Counted from the first letter of the stretch, positions 1 through 9,045 are shown. The stretch: 64,000 nt of DNA from Marinomonas alcarazii (GCF_003208215.1 NZ_QKLW01000001.1:762234-826233); one strand, 5' to 3'. The notes: generated by a model not told the origin, from the sequence alone. Translations and numbers: made by a program.

Positions 1-2
1 CG

Positions 3-671
3 TTACCTAATAAGGTGGCGATTGTGCCAGGATTGCAAGGTACAGGCATTTCCGGTTTGCTTGATGTGATGCGCGGCGAAGAAACGCAATTGCTAGGAGC
101 ACTTGATTGGCTAGAAGAAAAAGGTCGCGGTGATGAATCTCCGATCTTTTGTTTGCCTGGTACCCATTGTAAATGGGCGCAAATTACTGAGGGTAAGGTA
201 ACGCAGTTTTCTACTTCTATCACTGGAGAGTTGTTTGCGCGCTTGAACGATGAATCGAGTTTGGTAAAAGGCTTGCCTAAATCAGATCAGCTTAACGAAG
301 CCGCCTTTAAAAAAGGGGTGTTAGCGAGCCAGCAAACGGGCGGTATTTTGCATCATTTGTTCAGTGCTCGCAGTCGTTTTGTGTGTGGCGAATTGGCCGC
401 AGACGAAGTGCGAGATTATTTGTCTGGTGTGGTGATTGGCCATGATGTGAATGACATCTTGGTGGCGTTAGAGGCCGCATCGCTAGAAACGAAAACTTGT
501 CCAGTAGTGATTGTTGGCAGTCAGGCGTTGAGCGCAAGATATGCCTTAGCCTTGTCTTCGCGTGATCTTACTTCTGAATTTCTGGCCGCCAACGAAGCGA
601 GTATTCGTGGTTTAAAGCGCTTGGCGAATCGTCAGGCTAAGTCGGAAGATAATCCGGCAAAGGGAGCATAA
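3..671 (+). CDS. dgoK: 2-dehydro-3-deoxygalactonokinase, 5' partial
   Basis: Phosphorylates 2-keto-3-deoxy-D-galactonate (KDGal) with ATP to KDPGal in the cytoplasm, the penultimate step of the De Ley-Doudoroff galactonate pathway. The reading frame is open to the window edge, so the N-terminal part lies outside. Visible are the family landmarks VPGLQGT, DVMRGEETQLLGA and CLPGTHCKWAQI. About 222 residues remain of a family usually near 290. The stop TAA is 4 nt before the dgoA start, so the two are almost certainly co-transcribed and translationally coupled. Family call is firm; only the missing N-terminus limits it. Confidence 0.9.
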   Translation, partial: LPNKVAIVPGLQGTGISGLLDVMRGEETQLLGALDWLEEKGRGDESPIFCLPGTHCKWAQITEGKVTQFSTSITGELFARLNDESSLVKGLPKSDQLNEAAFKKGVLASQQTGGILHHLFSARSRFVCGELAADEVRDYLSGVVIGHDVNDILVALEAASLETKTCPVVIVGSQALSARYALALSSRDLTSEFLAANEASIRGLKRLANRQAKSEDNPAKGA

Positions 672-675
672 TGAT

Positions 676-1311
676 ATGAAACATTCTTTTGATGCATTGA
701 TGCAAGAGTTTCCAATGGTTGCCATTTTGCGTGGGATAACACCAGCTGAAGTGGTTGAGCATGCTCAAGTTTTGATTGATGCCGGTTTTCGCCTAATTGA
801 AGTGCCACTCAATTCGCCTGATGCGTTTACCAGTATTCGTTCTCTTCAGGAAAAGTTTGGTGATCAAGTGTTAATTGGTGCCGGTACGGTTTTGACCATG
901 GCGCAGTTAACCGAGCTGGTTGATACTGGGGCGAAATTAATGGTGTGTCCACACACCGATGTTGAATTGATTAAGGCTGCAAAAGTAGCGGGCTTGTATG
1001 CTATGCCGGGCTTTTTTACGGCGAGTGAAGCCTTTGCGGCATTGCACGCAGGCGCAGATGCGGTGAAGCTGTTTCCTGCCGAAGCCTTGCCAACCATTAA
1101 TGTAGTGAAAGCCTTGGGTGCGGTGATTCCCGCCGAGACTTGGTTGTGTCCAGTGGGCGGTGTCACGCCTGCCAATGTCGAGGACTATTTAAATGTCGGT
1201 GCTCGTGGGTTTGGTTTAGGTTCGGCTTTGTATAAAAAGGGTCAATCGGTCGCAGTCACTAAAACGAATGCAGATGCTTTTGTGGCGGCTTGGAAGGCTT
1301 ATCAAAAATAG
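676..1311 (+). CDS. dgoA: 2-dehydro-3-deoxy-6-phosphogalactonate aldolase
   Basis: Class I aldolase that splits KDPGal into pyruvate and glyceraldehyde-3-phosphate, closing the galactonate pathway. The 211 residues match the compact KDPG/KDPGal aldolase TIM barrel. The catalytic Glu lies in IEVPLNSP (E42), and the Schiff-base Lys in AVKLFPAE (K131). An earlier ATG at 671 overlaps the dgoK stop but terminates at once, so the ATG at 676 with an AAGGGAG box just upstream is the start. The close paralogue KDPG aldolase (Eda) has a similar fold; the dgoK neighbour decides for DgoA. Confidence 0.92.
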   Translation: MKHSFDALMQEFPMVAILRGITPAEVVEHAQVLIDAGFRLIEVPLNSPDAFTSIRSLQEKFGDQVLIGAGTVLTMAQLTELVDTGAKLMVCPHTDVELIKAAKVAGLYAMPGFFTASEAFAALHAGADAVKLFPAEALPTINVVKALGAVIPAETWLCPVGGVTPANVEDYLNVGARGFGLGSALYKKGQSVAVTKTNADAFVAAWKAYQK

Positions 1312-1351
1312 CTCTCTTTAACTATAAAGTAGAGATAGGAGAATAAAAATA

Positions 1352-2230
1352 ATGAAGCAAATTAGTACTCAGCGACATCAATTAGCGGAAGGGCCTTTTT
1401 GGAGTCAGTCAGAACAAGCTTTGTATTGGGTTGATATTCCAGCCTGCCAAGTATGGCGTTGGCATCAAGAGTCAAATGAATACCAACATTGGACTTTGCC
1501 GAAAAAAGTGTCAGCAGTATTTACCACGCAAAGTGATCGTCTGTTGGTGGCTTTGGCGGATTCTGTCGCGTATTTAGATAAATCTACAGGGGAGTTAGAG
1601 CACCTGTGCGATCTAGATACCGATATTCCTGGGAACCGCAGTAACGATGCCAAATGTGATCCAAATGGTGTGTTATGGCTTGGCACAATGGACGATGCAG
1701 AGGAACAAGCATCGGGGCGTCTATGGAAAATCACGCCAGAAGGTAAAAGAACATTGCTGCTTGAAGGGGTTGGTATTTCAAACACCTTGGCATGGGATGA
1801 AGCGCGCGGTCGTTTTTATTTTGGTGATTCAATGACACGCAAAGTGCATGCTTTTCCATACCCAGAATTTTATGACGTGCGCAGCCAAAAACCATTTTTC
1901 GAAGTGAAAGAGGGCATCGGTGCGGATGGTTCTTGTATCGATGCCGAAGCCTGTATTTGGAATGCGAATTGGGATGGTTCTCGTATTGTACGCTACAGCC
2001 CAGAAGGTGAGGTTTTGCAGACGATTGAGCTGCCGTTCTCTAAGCCGACAAGCTGTGTGTTTGGTGGTGCTGATGGCAATACTTTGTTTATTACATCGGC
2101 GAGTGTCGCCACAAGTGAAAGCGAATTAGCAGAAAAGCCGTTGTCTGGTCATGTTGTTGCTATCGATTTGAAAGCCACATTGGGTCTTGATATCACAGGT
2201 GAACCAAGTCAGCCATTTGCTGGAGCGTAG
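1352..2230 (+). CDS. SMP-30/gluconolactonase-family sugar lactonase
   Basis: A 292-residue six-bladed beta-propeller of the SMP-30/regucalcin/gluconolactonase family. These enzymes hydrolyse aldonolactones using one divalent metal. Candidate metal ligands are E13 (AEGPFW), N144 (GISNTLAWD) and D192 (ADGSCIDAE); N98-D99 lie in the substrate-side loop. Cytoplasmic, with no signal peptide. Between dgoA and a beta-galactosidase it most likely opens D-galactono-1,4-lactone to galactonate. The substrate is inferred from context; L-arabinonolactone or gluconolactone are alternatives. An AGGAG box at 1337-1341 supports the ATG. It ends 3 nt before the next gene. Confidence 0.85.
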   Translation: MKQISTQRHQLAEGPFWSQSEQALYWVDIPACQVWRWHQESNEYQHWTLPKKVSAVFTTQSDRLLVALADSVAYLDKSTGELEHLCDLDTDIPGNRSNDAKCDPNGVLWLGTMDDAEEQASGRLWKITPEGKRTLLLEGVGISNTLAWDEARGRFYFGDSMTRKVHAFPYPEFYDVRSQKPFFEVKEGIGADGSCIDAEACIWNANWDGSRIVRYSPEGEVLQTIELPFSKPTSCVFGGADGNTLFITSASVATSESELAEKPLSGHVVAIDLKATLGLDITGEPSQPFAGA

Positions 2231-2233
2231 AAT

Positions 2234-4204
2234 ATGAAGTTAGGTGTTTGTTATTACCCAGAGCATTGGCCAAAAACTCGTTGGCGAGAAGATGCAGAGC
2301 ATATGCAGCGTATTGGAATTGAATACGTTCGGATAGGCGAATTCAGTTGGAGCACAATTGAACCGACTCCGGGCGAGCTGCATTGGGAATGGTTAGATGA
2401 ATCCTTAGAAATTCTTCATTCGCATGGTTTAAAAGTCATTTTAGGAACGCCAACTGCAACGCCACCAAAATGGTTGGTAGATCGTCATCCTTCTATGTTG
2501 GCAAAAGACGAGCAGGGCCGTGTGCGTAATTTTGGTTCTCGTCGACATTATACGTTTGCCAGCCTTGAATACCGTGAAGAATGTCGTCGCATAGTTACTA
2601 TGATGGCAGAGCGTTATGGCCAACATCCAGCCGTAGCGTCTTGGCAAACTGACAATGAATTCGGCTGTCATGACACGATTCTAAGTTATGCAGATGCCGA
2701 TCTTGCGGCTTTTCGGGTTTGGTTGGCAGAGAAATACGGCACGATTGAGGCGTTGAATACGGCGTGGGGCAATGTGTTCTGGAGCATGGATTATCGCTCT
2801 TTTGACGAAATTGAATTGCCAAATTTAACCGTGACAGAAGCCAATCCTTCTCATCGTTTGGATTTTCAGCGTTGTTGTTCTGATCAAGTGGTCGCGTTTA
2901 ATAAGCTGCAAGTGGATATTTTACGCGAGCACTCTGCAGGGCGTGATTTGGTCCATAACTACATGGGCTTTTTTACCGCTTTCGATCACCACAAAGTTGG
3001 GCAAGATCTGGATGTGGCGAGTTGGGATACTTACCCATTGGGCTTTTTAGACCAAGAAGCCATTTATACCCAAGAAGAAAAACATCAGTATTTACGTGTT
3101 GGTCATCCTGATTTTGGTGCTTTCCATCATGATTTATATCGCGGTTGTGGTAAAGGTCGTTTGTGGATTATGGAACAGCAACCAGGGCCGGTGAACTGGG
3201 CGCCACATAATCCAACGCCTGCTGATGGTGCGGTGCGTTTATGGACATGGGAGGCTTTTTCCCATGGCGCTGAATTGGTTTCTTACTTCCGCTGGCGTCA
3301 GGCACCATTTGGTCAAGAGCAAATGCACGCCGGTTTGTTACGCCCAGATGCGGAAGAAGCCGAAGCGGCAAAAGAAGCGACTTTGGTTGCGAATGAAGTG
3401 AAAGCATTGGCTGAAAAATTAGGGTTAGATGCTGATGAACTGATGTCCTTGCCAAGCGCTGGCAAAGTCGCTCTGATGTTTGATTACGACGCCTGTTGGT
3501 CATTGGATATTCAGCCACAGTCACGCGCGTATCGTTATTTATTCTGGTGCTATCGTGTCTATGAAGCGTTGCGCGAAATCGGACTTTCAGTCGATATTAT
3601 TCCAAGTGATGGACCATTAGACGCTTATGAGCTTCTCGTTTTACCTGCTCAAGCTCATATCACGCCACAGTTGCAAGAAAGACTAAATGCTTACCAAGGC
3701 GTGTTATTAGCGGGGCCAAGAACAGGCAGTAAAACGGACAGTTATCAAATTCCAGACAATCTTGCGCCGGGGCCATTAGCGGAATTATTGCCGTTAACGG
3801 TCGAACGTGTAGACGCTTTGCCTGAGCATACTCAGCCAGCCGTTTCTGGGCGCTGGGGAGCCGGTAGCGTGAAACATTGGCATGAGCAGATCAAGACAGA
3901 TTTGCCTTGTTTGCTAAGTGATCGTGGCGGCAATCCTGTGTTGATGGGCGAGGGACGACATTTTTATTTGGGCTCTTGTCTGGATAATAGCTTGTTGAAA
4001 GCCAGCTTGGCGAAGCTAGCAGACGTTGCTTCTCTGCCTACTTGTTATTTGCCAGAAGGCGTGAGAATTCGTGAGCGCGGTAATGTCATTTTTGTCTTTA
4101 ATTATTCTTCGCAATCGGTGGTTTTTGAACCAGACAATGCTGAGTTGGTTTTGGGTAATAGAACGCTAAATGGTGCAGATGTTTCCATTTGGAAGAAAAA
4201 GTAA
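2234..4204 (+). CDS. beta-galactosidase, glycoside hydrolase family 42
   Basis: A 656-residue GH42 enzyme that releases galactose from beta-galactosides. The opening LGVCYYPEHWP and the order of motifs are typical: a TIM barrel to about residue 385, then a trimerisation-like domain and a small beta C-terminal domain. The acid/base Glu is E142 (TDNEFGC) and the nucleophile is E314 (WIMEQQPGP). There is no signal peptide, so the substrate must be imported first, which fits the binding-protein gene that follows. Galactose made here could feed galactonate formation, but no galactose dehydrogenase or dgoD is visible in this window. The start is 3 nt after the lactonase stop. Confidence 0.93.
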   Translation: MKLGVCYYPEHWPKTRWREDAEHMQRIGIEYVRIGEFSWSTIEPTPGELHWEWLDESLEILHSHGLKVILGTPTATPPKWLVDRHPSMLAKDEQGRVRNFGSRRHYTFASLEYREECRRIVTMMAERYGQHPAVASWQTDNEFGCHDTILSYADADLAAFRVWLAEKYGTIEALNTAWGNVFWSMDYRSFDEIELPNLTVTEANPSHRLDFQRCCSDQVVAFNKLQVDILREHSAGRDLVHNYMGFFTAFDHHKVGQDLDVASWDTYPLGFLDQEAIYTQEEKHQYLRVGHPDFGAFHHDLYRGCGKGRLWIMEQQPGPVNWAPHNPTPADGAVRLWTWEAFSHGAELVSYFRWRQAPFGQEQMHAGLLRPDAEEAEAAKEATLVANEVKALAEKLGLDADELMSLPSAGKVALMFDYDACWSLDIQPQSRAYRYLFWCYRVYEALREIGLSVDIIPSDGPLDAYELLVLPAQAHITPQLQERLNAYQGVLLAGPRTGSKTDSYQIPDNLAPGPLAELLPLTVERVDALPEHTQPAVSGRWGAGSVKHWHEQIKTDLPCLLSDRGGNPVLMGEGRHFYLGSCLDNSLLKASLAKLADVASLPTCYLPEGVRIRERGNVIFVFNYSSQSVVFEPDNAELVLGNRTLNGADVSIWKKK

Positions 4205-4225
4205 ATTCTTTGCCAGGGAATAAAG

Positions 4226-4287
4226 TGGAACTTTGTTTCGTTTATTGATTTTTGCGCTTTTATGGTCAATACTGAAACTTGGTTCCA
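4226..4287 (+). promoter_or_regulatory. Promoter bracketed by two GRAAC-N3-GTTYC dyads
   Basis: A plausible sigma70 promoter sits between the beta-galactosidase and the binding-protein gene: -35 TTGATT (4245-4250), 17-nt spacer, -10 AATACT (4268-4273). One pseudo-palindrome, GGAACTTTGTTTC, lies just upstream of the -35 (4227-4239). A near copy, GAAACTTGGTTCC, starts next to the -10 and covers the probable +1 (4274-4286). Both fit GRAAC-N3-GTTYC and their centres are 47 bp apart. The shape resembles IclR/KdgR-type operators (TGAAAC-N3-GTTTCA), known for sugar-acid regulators. The regulator is not in the window; this is inference from pattern. Confidence 0.5.
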
Positions 4288-4320
4288 TTTAATAAAAAAA
4301 TAAAAAGAGGGCTTTAATAA

Positions 4321-5544
4321 ATGAAAAAATTACAATCTTTATTGGTAGGGGCAATGGCATTGAGTGCTGTCTCTATCGCCAACGCGGGTACTTTGGTGAT
4401 CAACTCCGATCAAGCGGACCCAGCGCCGAAAAAAGCGTTTACTGAAATCGTGCAGAAGTTTGAGAAAGAAAACCCTGACGTGACAGTGAAGTACAACTTG
4501 TACGACAAAGAAGGTTATAAAACCGCCATTCGAAATTGGTTGTCGACGACACCACCTGATATTGTTTTCTGGTACGCGGGTAACCGTATGAAAGCCTTTG
4601 TTGACCGCGGCTTATTTGAAGACGTGAGTGACATCTGGAAAAACCAAGACCTCAAAGCCAATATGCCATCTGCCACTTCAGCGATGACTATTAAAGATAA
4701 GCAATGGGGCGTTCCTTATACTTATTATCAGTGGGGTATTTACTACCGCAAAGATATCTTTGATAAGTTAGGTTTGAGTGAGCCAAAAACGTGGGATGAA
4801 TTTTTAGCGGTAAACGCGAAATTAAAAGCCAATGATATTGCGCCAATCGCGATTGGTACCAAGTATCTTTGGACTGCTGCGGGTTGGTTTGACTATTTGA
4901 ATATGCGTACCAACGGTTTGGATTTTCACATCGATTTGATGGATGGCAAAATTCCTTACACTGATCCACGCGTTCGTAAAACGTTTGAACACTGGAAAGA
5001 GTTAATTGATAAGGGCTATTTCCTAGAAAATCATGCTTCTTATTCTTGGCAAGAAGCGCAGCCGTTTATGTATAACGGTAAAGCGGCTATGTATTTGATT
5101 GGTAACTTCATTGTACCTAACTTCCCTAAAGAGCTAGATGGGAAAATGGGCTTTTTCCAATTCCCACAAATAGATAGCAATGTGCCGATGGCCGAAGATG
5201 CGCCAATGGACACTATTCATATTCCAGCAAAAGCGGCGAACAAGAAAGACGCGCGTAAATTCCTAGAATTTATGGCTCGCCCAGACAACCAAACTTTGGT
5301 GAACGCTGCATTGTTGCAAATTCCTCCACATAAGAAAGCGAGTGCGCCAGATGACTTCTTCTTGAATAAAGGGGTTGAAATGCTAAGCAATGCTTCTGGT
5401 ACAGCGCAGTTTTATGACCGTGATACGGATCCAAGCATGGCTCAAGAGGGTATGAAGGGTTTCCAAGAGTTCATGGTAAAACCTGAGCGTTTGGATGCGA
5501 TTTTGAAACGTTTAGAGCGTGTTAGAAAGCGCGTTTTCAAATAG
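4321..5544 (+). CDS. Sugar ABC transporter substrate-binding protein (family 1)
   Basis: A 407-residue periplasmic solute-binding protein of the carbohydrate (CUT1) type. A clear Sec signal peptide precedes a likely cut after A22 (IANA|G). The rest is a two-lobed family-1 binding protein, with the typical WGVPYTYYQWGIYYRKDIF hinge region and a closing helix. No permease or ATPase follows, since a terminator comes 60 nt after the stop, so its membrane partners lie elsewhere, perhaps upstream of dgoK. Its place after a cytoplasmic GH42 enzyme suggests it binds beta-galactosides or galacto-oligosaccharides; this is inference. The start ATG follows a poorly spaced AGAGGG box. Confidence 0.85.
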   Translation: MKKLQSLLVGAMALSAVSIANAGTLVINSDQADPAPKKAFTEIVQKFEKENPDVTVKYNLYDKEGYKTAIRNWLSTTPPDIVFWYAGNRMKAFVDRGLFEDVSDIWKNQDLKANMPSATSAMTIKDKQWGVPYTYYQWGIYYRKDIFDKLGLSEPKTWDEFLAVNAKLKANDIAPIAIGTKYLWTAAGWFDYLNMRTNGLDFHIDLMDGKIPYTDPRVRKTFEHWKELIDKGYFLENHASYSWQEAQPFMYNGKAAMYLIGNFIVPNFPKELDGKMGFFQFPQIDSNVPMAEDAPMDTIHIPAKAANKKDARKFLEFMARPDNQTLVNAALLQIPPHKKASAPDDFFLNKGVEMLSNASGTAQFYDRDTDPSMAQEGMKGFQEFMVKPERLDAILKRLERVRKRVFK

Positions 5545-5603
5545 CAGCGAGTTTGCTTAAAGGCCACAATCCGCCTTTGAAAGCATCCTACAGTTAGTAT
5601 AAA

Positions 5604-5636
5604 ACCAGTTCAATTAACGTTGAGCTGGTTTTTTTT
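5604..5636 (+). terminator. Rho-independent terminator
   Basis: A 10-bp stem (ACCAGTTCAA with TTGAGCTGGT, one G-T pair), a 6-nt loop and a run of eight T. It ends the galactoside/galactonate operon downstream of the binding-protein gene. Confidence 0.9.
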
Positions 5637-5715
5637 GGCTTATAAATTAATGAGGTACGATTTTATTTTCTGGTTGTTTAAATTTTGTACGTTAATGAAA
5701 GCAATTCTCAAATGA

Positions 5716-5750
5716 TTGCTAAATTCTTCCATTATGTTATATCATAACTT
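5716..5750 (+). promoter_or_regulatory. Zur-box-like dyad overlapping a putative promoter
   Basis: At 5735-5749 the sequence TGTTATATCATAACT matches 12 of 14 defined positions of the proteobacterial Zur operator core (TGTTATA-N-TATAACA), with a perfect left half. A candidate promoter overlaps it: -35 TTGCTA (5716-5721), 16-nt spacer, -10 TATATC (5738-5743). The site lies about 30 bp upstream of the importer's binding-protein start, a sensible place for repression. A chance AT-rich dyad cannot be excluded. Confidence 0.5.
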
Positions 5751-5777
5751 TTTATTATCGTTGTGGAAAATACGGAT

Positions 5778-7334
5778 ATGAAAGTAATGCCTTTTTATAA
5801 AAAAATACTAATGTGTGCCTCCATAGTGGTTGGGTTGTTGGCACTAACAGCTTGTTCGGGGCCGACATCTTCTAACACAGTGTCAGTTAGCGGGGCTTTT
5901 GAATTCACCAGTCTAGATCCTTCAAAGAACGGTTATGTATTCAGTCGTATGCAAGTTTTGGAAACATTATTAGATGTGAATGAAAAAGGTTTGCTTGTTC
6001 CTGCTTTGGCAAAGGAATGGCGAGTAAGTGATGACGCGAGAACTTGGACGTTCGATTTACGCGACGACGTGTATTTTCACGATGGTAGTTTGATGAATGC
6101 CGAGGCGGTTGTTAATAGTCTGTTGATTGCTCAGTCCAAGCATGGCGCGTTGAAAAAAGCGCCGATCGACAGTATTACCACCGCGGGTGATCATTCTGTG
6201 GTTATTTCATTATCGCGTCCTTACACTTTGCTGGGGGCGGTGTTAGCGAATTATGCCAACAGCATTTTATCTCCTTCTGCGTATGGAAAGGATAAGGAAG
6301 TTGTGGCGTTATCGGGTACTGGTCCATACAAAGTCTTTCAGTTTGCTCCGCCACATAAACTGGTGGTTGAAAAGTTTGATGATTACTGGGGGAAAAAAGC
6401 CAGTATTCCTTACGCTAGCTACTTAACGGGTCACCGTGCTGAAAGTCGTGTGTTGCAAGCTAAAAGTGGTCAAGCAGATATTGTGTTTGGCTTAGACCCA
6501 GCTAGTCTGCCGTCGTTACAACGATTAGACACTTTGACTCTACATTCGAACCCTATTCCTAGAACCATTGTTTTGAAGCTAAACAGCGGCCATCGCTTTT
6601 TAGATGATGTACGAGCACGCAAAGCTTTGAGTTTGGCGGTTGATAGACAGGGCATTGCCAAAAGTGTTTTGCGTATTCCAGGTTCAGAAACGGAGCAAAT
6701 ATTGCCGGCATCTATGTCTAATTGGTATTTGCAGAATGTTACTCCTGAAACTGAAGCGGCAGCTGGCACTCCTGAATCCTTGTTGGCATCTTTAGGTTGG
6801 AAGAAAAACGCGCAAGGAATGTTAGAGAGAAATGGTGAACCGTTTGAATTAACACTTATAACTTACGCAGACCGACCAGAATTAACTACGGTAGCGACGG
6901 CAATCCAAGCTCAGTGGGAAGCTATTGGTGTGTCTACAAAAGTAGAGGTTACGAATTCCAGTGCGATCGCAATGGGTCATCAAGATGGCTCTTTAGAGGT
7001 GGCGTTGATGGCTCGAAATTATGGTTTTATTGCCGATCCTCTGGGTGTGATGTTGTCTGATTTTGGTTCCAATGGCGGTGGCGATTGGGGAGCAATGAAT
7101 TGGAATAATAGCGAATTTAGTGCCGACTTAATGACCCTAGAACACACCTCCGACCCAGTCAAATACAAAGAAATTGCTCAGCGCAGTGCGCAGATAATTT
7201 ATGACGAACGTCCGATGATTCCTGTTTCTGCTTATGTTCAGCAAACGTCTGTTAATACACGGATTAAAGGTTTTCGTTTTGATCCTTTTGAGCGCAGCTT
7301 TTATTTGAATGAAATGGAGTTTGTAAAACCATGA
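5778..7334 (+). CDS. Nickel/peptide-type ABC substrate-binding lipoprotein (SBP family 5)
   Basis: A periplasmic binding protein of the DppA/NikA/OppA family, about 518 residues from the ATG at 5778. An in-frame GTG at 5763 would add five residues. The N-terminus is a lipoprotein signal with lipobox LTAC, so the protein is probably anchored to the inner-membrane face. Family signs are LVPALAKEW, VYFHDGS near residue 100, GTGPYKV, and the ARKALSLAVDR region. It heads a four-gene operon with two permeases and one double ATPase, joined by 4-nt overlaps. Substrate is open: nickel, a metal-metallophore complex or short peptides. The Zur-like site upstream favours a metal complex. Confidence 0.82.
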   Translation: MKVMPFYKKILMCASIVVGLLALTACSGPTSSNTVSVSGAFEFTSLDPSKNGYVFSRMQVLETLLDVNEKGLLVPALAKEWRVSDDARTWTFDLRDDVYFHDGSLMNAEAVVNSLLIAQSKHGALKKAPIDSITTAGDHSVVISLSRPYTLLGAVLANYANSILSPSAYGKDKEVVALSGTGPYKVFQFAPPHKLVVEKFDDYWGKKASIPYASYLTGHRAESRVLQAKSGQADIVFGLDPASLPSLQRLDTLTLHSNPIPRTIVLKLNSGHRFLDDVRARKALSLAVDRQGIAKSVLRIPGSETEQILPASMSNWYLQNVTPETEAAAGTPESLLASLGWKKNAQGMLERNGEPFELTLITYADRPELTTVATAIQAQWEAIGVSTKVEVTNSSAIAMGHQDGSLEVALMARNYGFIADPLGVMLSDFGSNGGGDWGAMNWNNSEFSADLMTLEHTSDPVKYKEIAQRSAQIIYDERPMIPVSAYVQQTSVNTRIKGFRFDPFERSFYLNEMEFVKP

Positions 7335-8263
7335 AGGCAATGTTGCTAAGACGGGTGCTTCAACTGATTACTGTGGTGTGGGGCGTTGGTACGTTAACGT
7401 TTATTTTGATGCGCTCATTGCCTGGTGATATGGCTTATCGCATAGCGGCCAGCCGATATGGGCAAGACAATGTAAACTCAGAAGCGGCAGCGTTAGTGCG
7501 CGCAGAGTTACAGTTAGATCAAAGCCCGTGGGTCGCCTATTGGCACTGGTTAACGGATCTTTTGCAATTCAAGTTAGGTGATTCATTAGTAAGTGGATTG
7601 CCAGTGATGGATTCTGTTCAGCATATGTTAGGGCATTCATTGTTGTTGGCTCTTTCTGGTTTGTTATTGTCGGTCTTGATCGCTGTGCCACTGGGATTGC
7701 TCAGTGCATGGCGTGGTAACCCTTTAGACTCTGTTTTTATGGGGCTCTCTAGTGTGATTCGCGCTATGCCTGTTTTTGTGGTTGGTGTGTTACTGCTTTT
7801 GCTGTTTGCTTTGAATTGGCGGCTGTTTCCAGTAGCGGGTTTTGGGACGCCTGCACATCTCGTGTTGCCTGCTTTCACCTTGGCTATTAGCTTGGCTGCC
7901 GTGTCGAATCGTGTGGTGAGGGACTCGGCTAAGCAGACTTTTCAAGCTGCTTTCTATCGTTTTTCTCGGGTAAAGGGCTTGTCTGAATGGCAAACCTTTC
8001 GACAGCATGGTGTTCGTAATATTGCTGTGCCTGTGGTGGCGTTCTTTGGTATCCAATTGGTGAGTATGATCGAAGGGATTGTGATGATCGAGTCTTTGTT
8101 CTCTTGGCCTGGAATCGGCCATGGTTTGGCTCATGCTATTTTTGCTCGTGACATTCCGGTGATCCAAGGATCTGCTTTGGTCATGGGGATATTGTTTGTT
8201 TTGCTGAACACTCTGGTGGACATGATTTGTTTATGGATTGATCCAAGAGGAGTGAAAGCATGA
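7331..8263 (+). CDS. ABC permease, DppB/NikB type
   Basis: A 310-residue inner-membrane subunit of the nickel/peptide importer family. It has an N-terminal membrane helix, a periplasmic loop with DQSPWVAYWHWL, and a block of about five further helices. The cytoplasmic ATPase-contact loop reads FRQHGVRNIAVPV, matching the EAA loop of DppB/NikB. ATGA overlap with both the preceding and the following gene shows tight translational coupling. It should pair with the next permease to form the channel. Confidence 0.88.
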   Translation: MKAMLLRRVLQLITVVWGVGTLTFILMRSLPGDMAYRIAASRYGQDNVNSEAAALVRAELQLDQSPWVAYWHWLTDLLQFKLGDSLVSGLPVMDSVQHMLGHSLLLALSGLLLSVLIAVPLGLLSAWRGNPLDSVFMGLSSVIRAMPVFVVGVLLLLLFALNWRLFPVAGFGTPAHLVLPAFTLAISLAAVSNRVVRDSAKQTFQAAFYRFSRVKGLSEWQTFRQHGVRNIAVPVVAFFGIQLVSMIEGIVMIESLFSWPGIGHGLAHAIFARDIPVIQGSALVMGILFVLLNTLVDMICLWIDPRGVKA

Positions 8264-9045
8264 TGAGCATGAAAAAATCACAATGGGTTGGTTTGGCAAT
8301 CTTATTCGCTCTGTTGGTGTTTTCATTGGGGGGAATGGCTTTTTCTCCTTATAGTATTTCCCAGCAAGATTTAAACGCCGTTATGGAGCCGCCTTCTGCG
8401 ACTCATTGGCTGGGCACAGACCATTTTGGTCGAAGTATGTTTACGCGTATGGCCCATGCTGTTGGGTTGTCTTTCGCGTTGAGTCTGTTGTGTATGTTTA
8501 CTTCCTCGCTGGTTGGAACAGCATTTGGTGTCTGGTCTGTTTGGGGTGGGAAGAAAGTCGATGTCGCCATGGGCATTGTTGTGAATATTCTTCTGGCGTT
8601 ACCAGGTTTAGTGGTGGTGTTGCTGTTTGCCGCAATCGCGCCGGGCTCTTTTTTGGTGCTGTATTTGGCAATTTCTTTGGTGCAGTGGGTGGAATACTAT
8701 CGCGTTGTTCGCGCTGTGACTCAAGGCGTAATACAAAGCCCTGCAAGGCAGTCGTCTCAGATGATGGGTTTTGGCCGCTGGTATCAATTTAAGCGTCATA
8801 TTTGGCCGGCTATTTCGCCTTCGGTATTTACACTGGCTGCATTTGGTGGCGCAAATGCTATTTTGACCATGGCCTCTTTGGGCTTTGTTTATGTTGGTAT
8901 TCAGCCTCCGTTGGCTGAACTTGGCTTGATGACGGTTGAATTATTTCCTTTTTACAGTGAAGCGCCTTGGTTACTCGCTCAGCCCTTGTTAGTGATTGCC
9001 TTGATGGTGTTTGCATTTCATTTATTGGCAGGGAAACGAGCATGA
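8260..9045 (+). CDS. ABC permease, DppC/NikC type
   Basis: A 261-residue inner-membrane permease, the second half of the channel. The family hallmark HWLGTDHFGRSMFTRM follows the first membrane helix. A transmembrane core and an EAA loop (FKRHIWPAISPSV) come after it. It is a little shorter than the usual 280-300 residues. It overlaps its neighbours by 4 nt on each side. Two adjacent starts (ATGATG) exist at 8260; either gives essentially the same protein. Confidence 0.86.
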   Translation: MMSMKKSQWVGLAILFALLVFSLGGMAFSPYSISQQDLNAVMEPPSATHWLGTDHFGRSMFTRMAHAVGLSFALSLLCMFTSSLVGTAFGVWSVWGGKKVDVAMGIVVNILLALPGLVVVLLFAAIAPGSFLVLYLAISLVQWVEYYRVVRAVTQGVIQSPARQSSQMMGFGRWYQFKRHIWPAISPSVFTLAAFGGANAILTMASLGFVYVGIQPPLAELGLMTVELFPFYSEAPWLLAQPLLVIALMVFAFHLLAGKRA

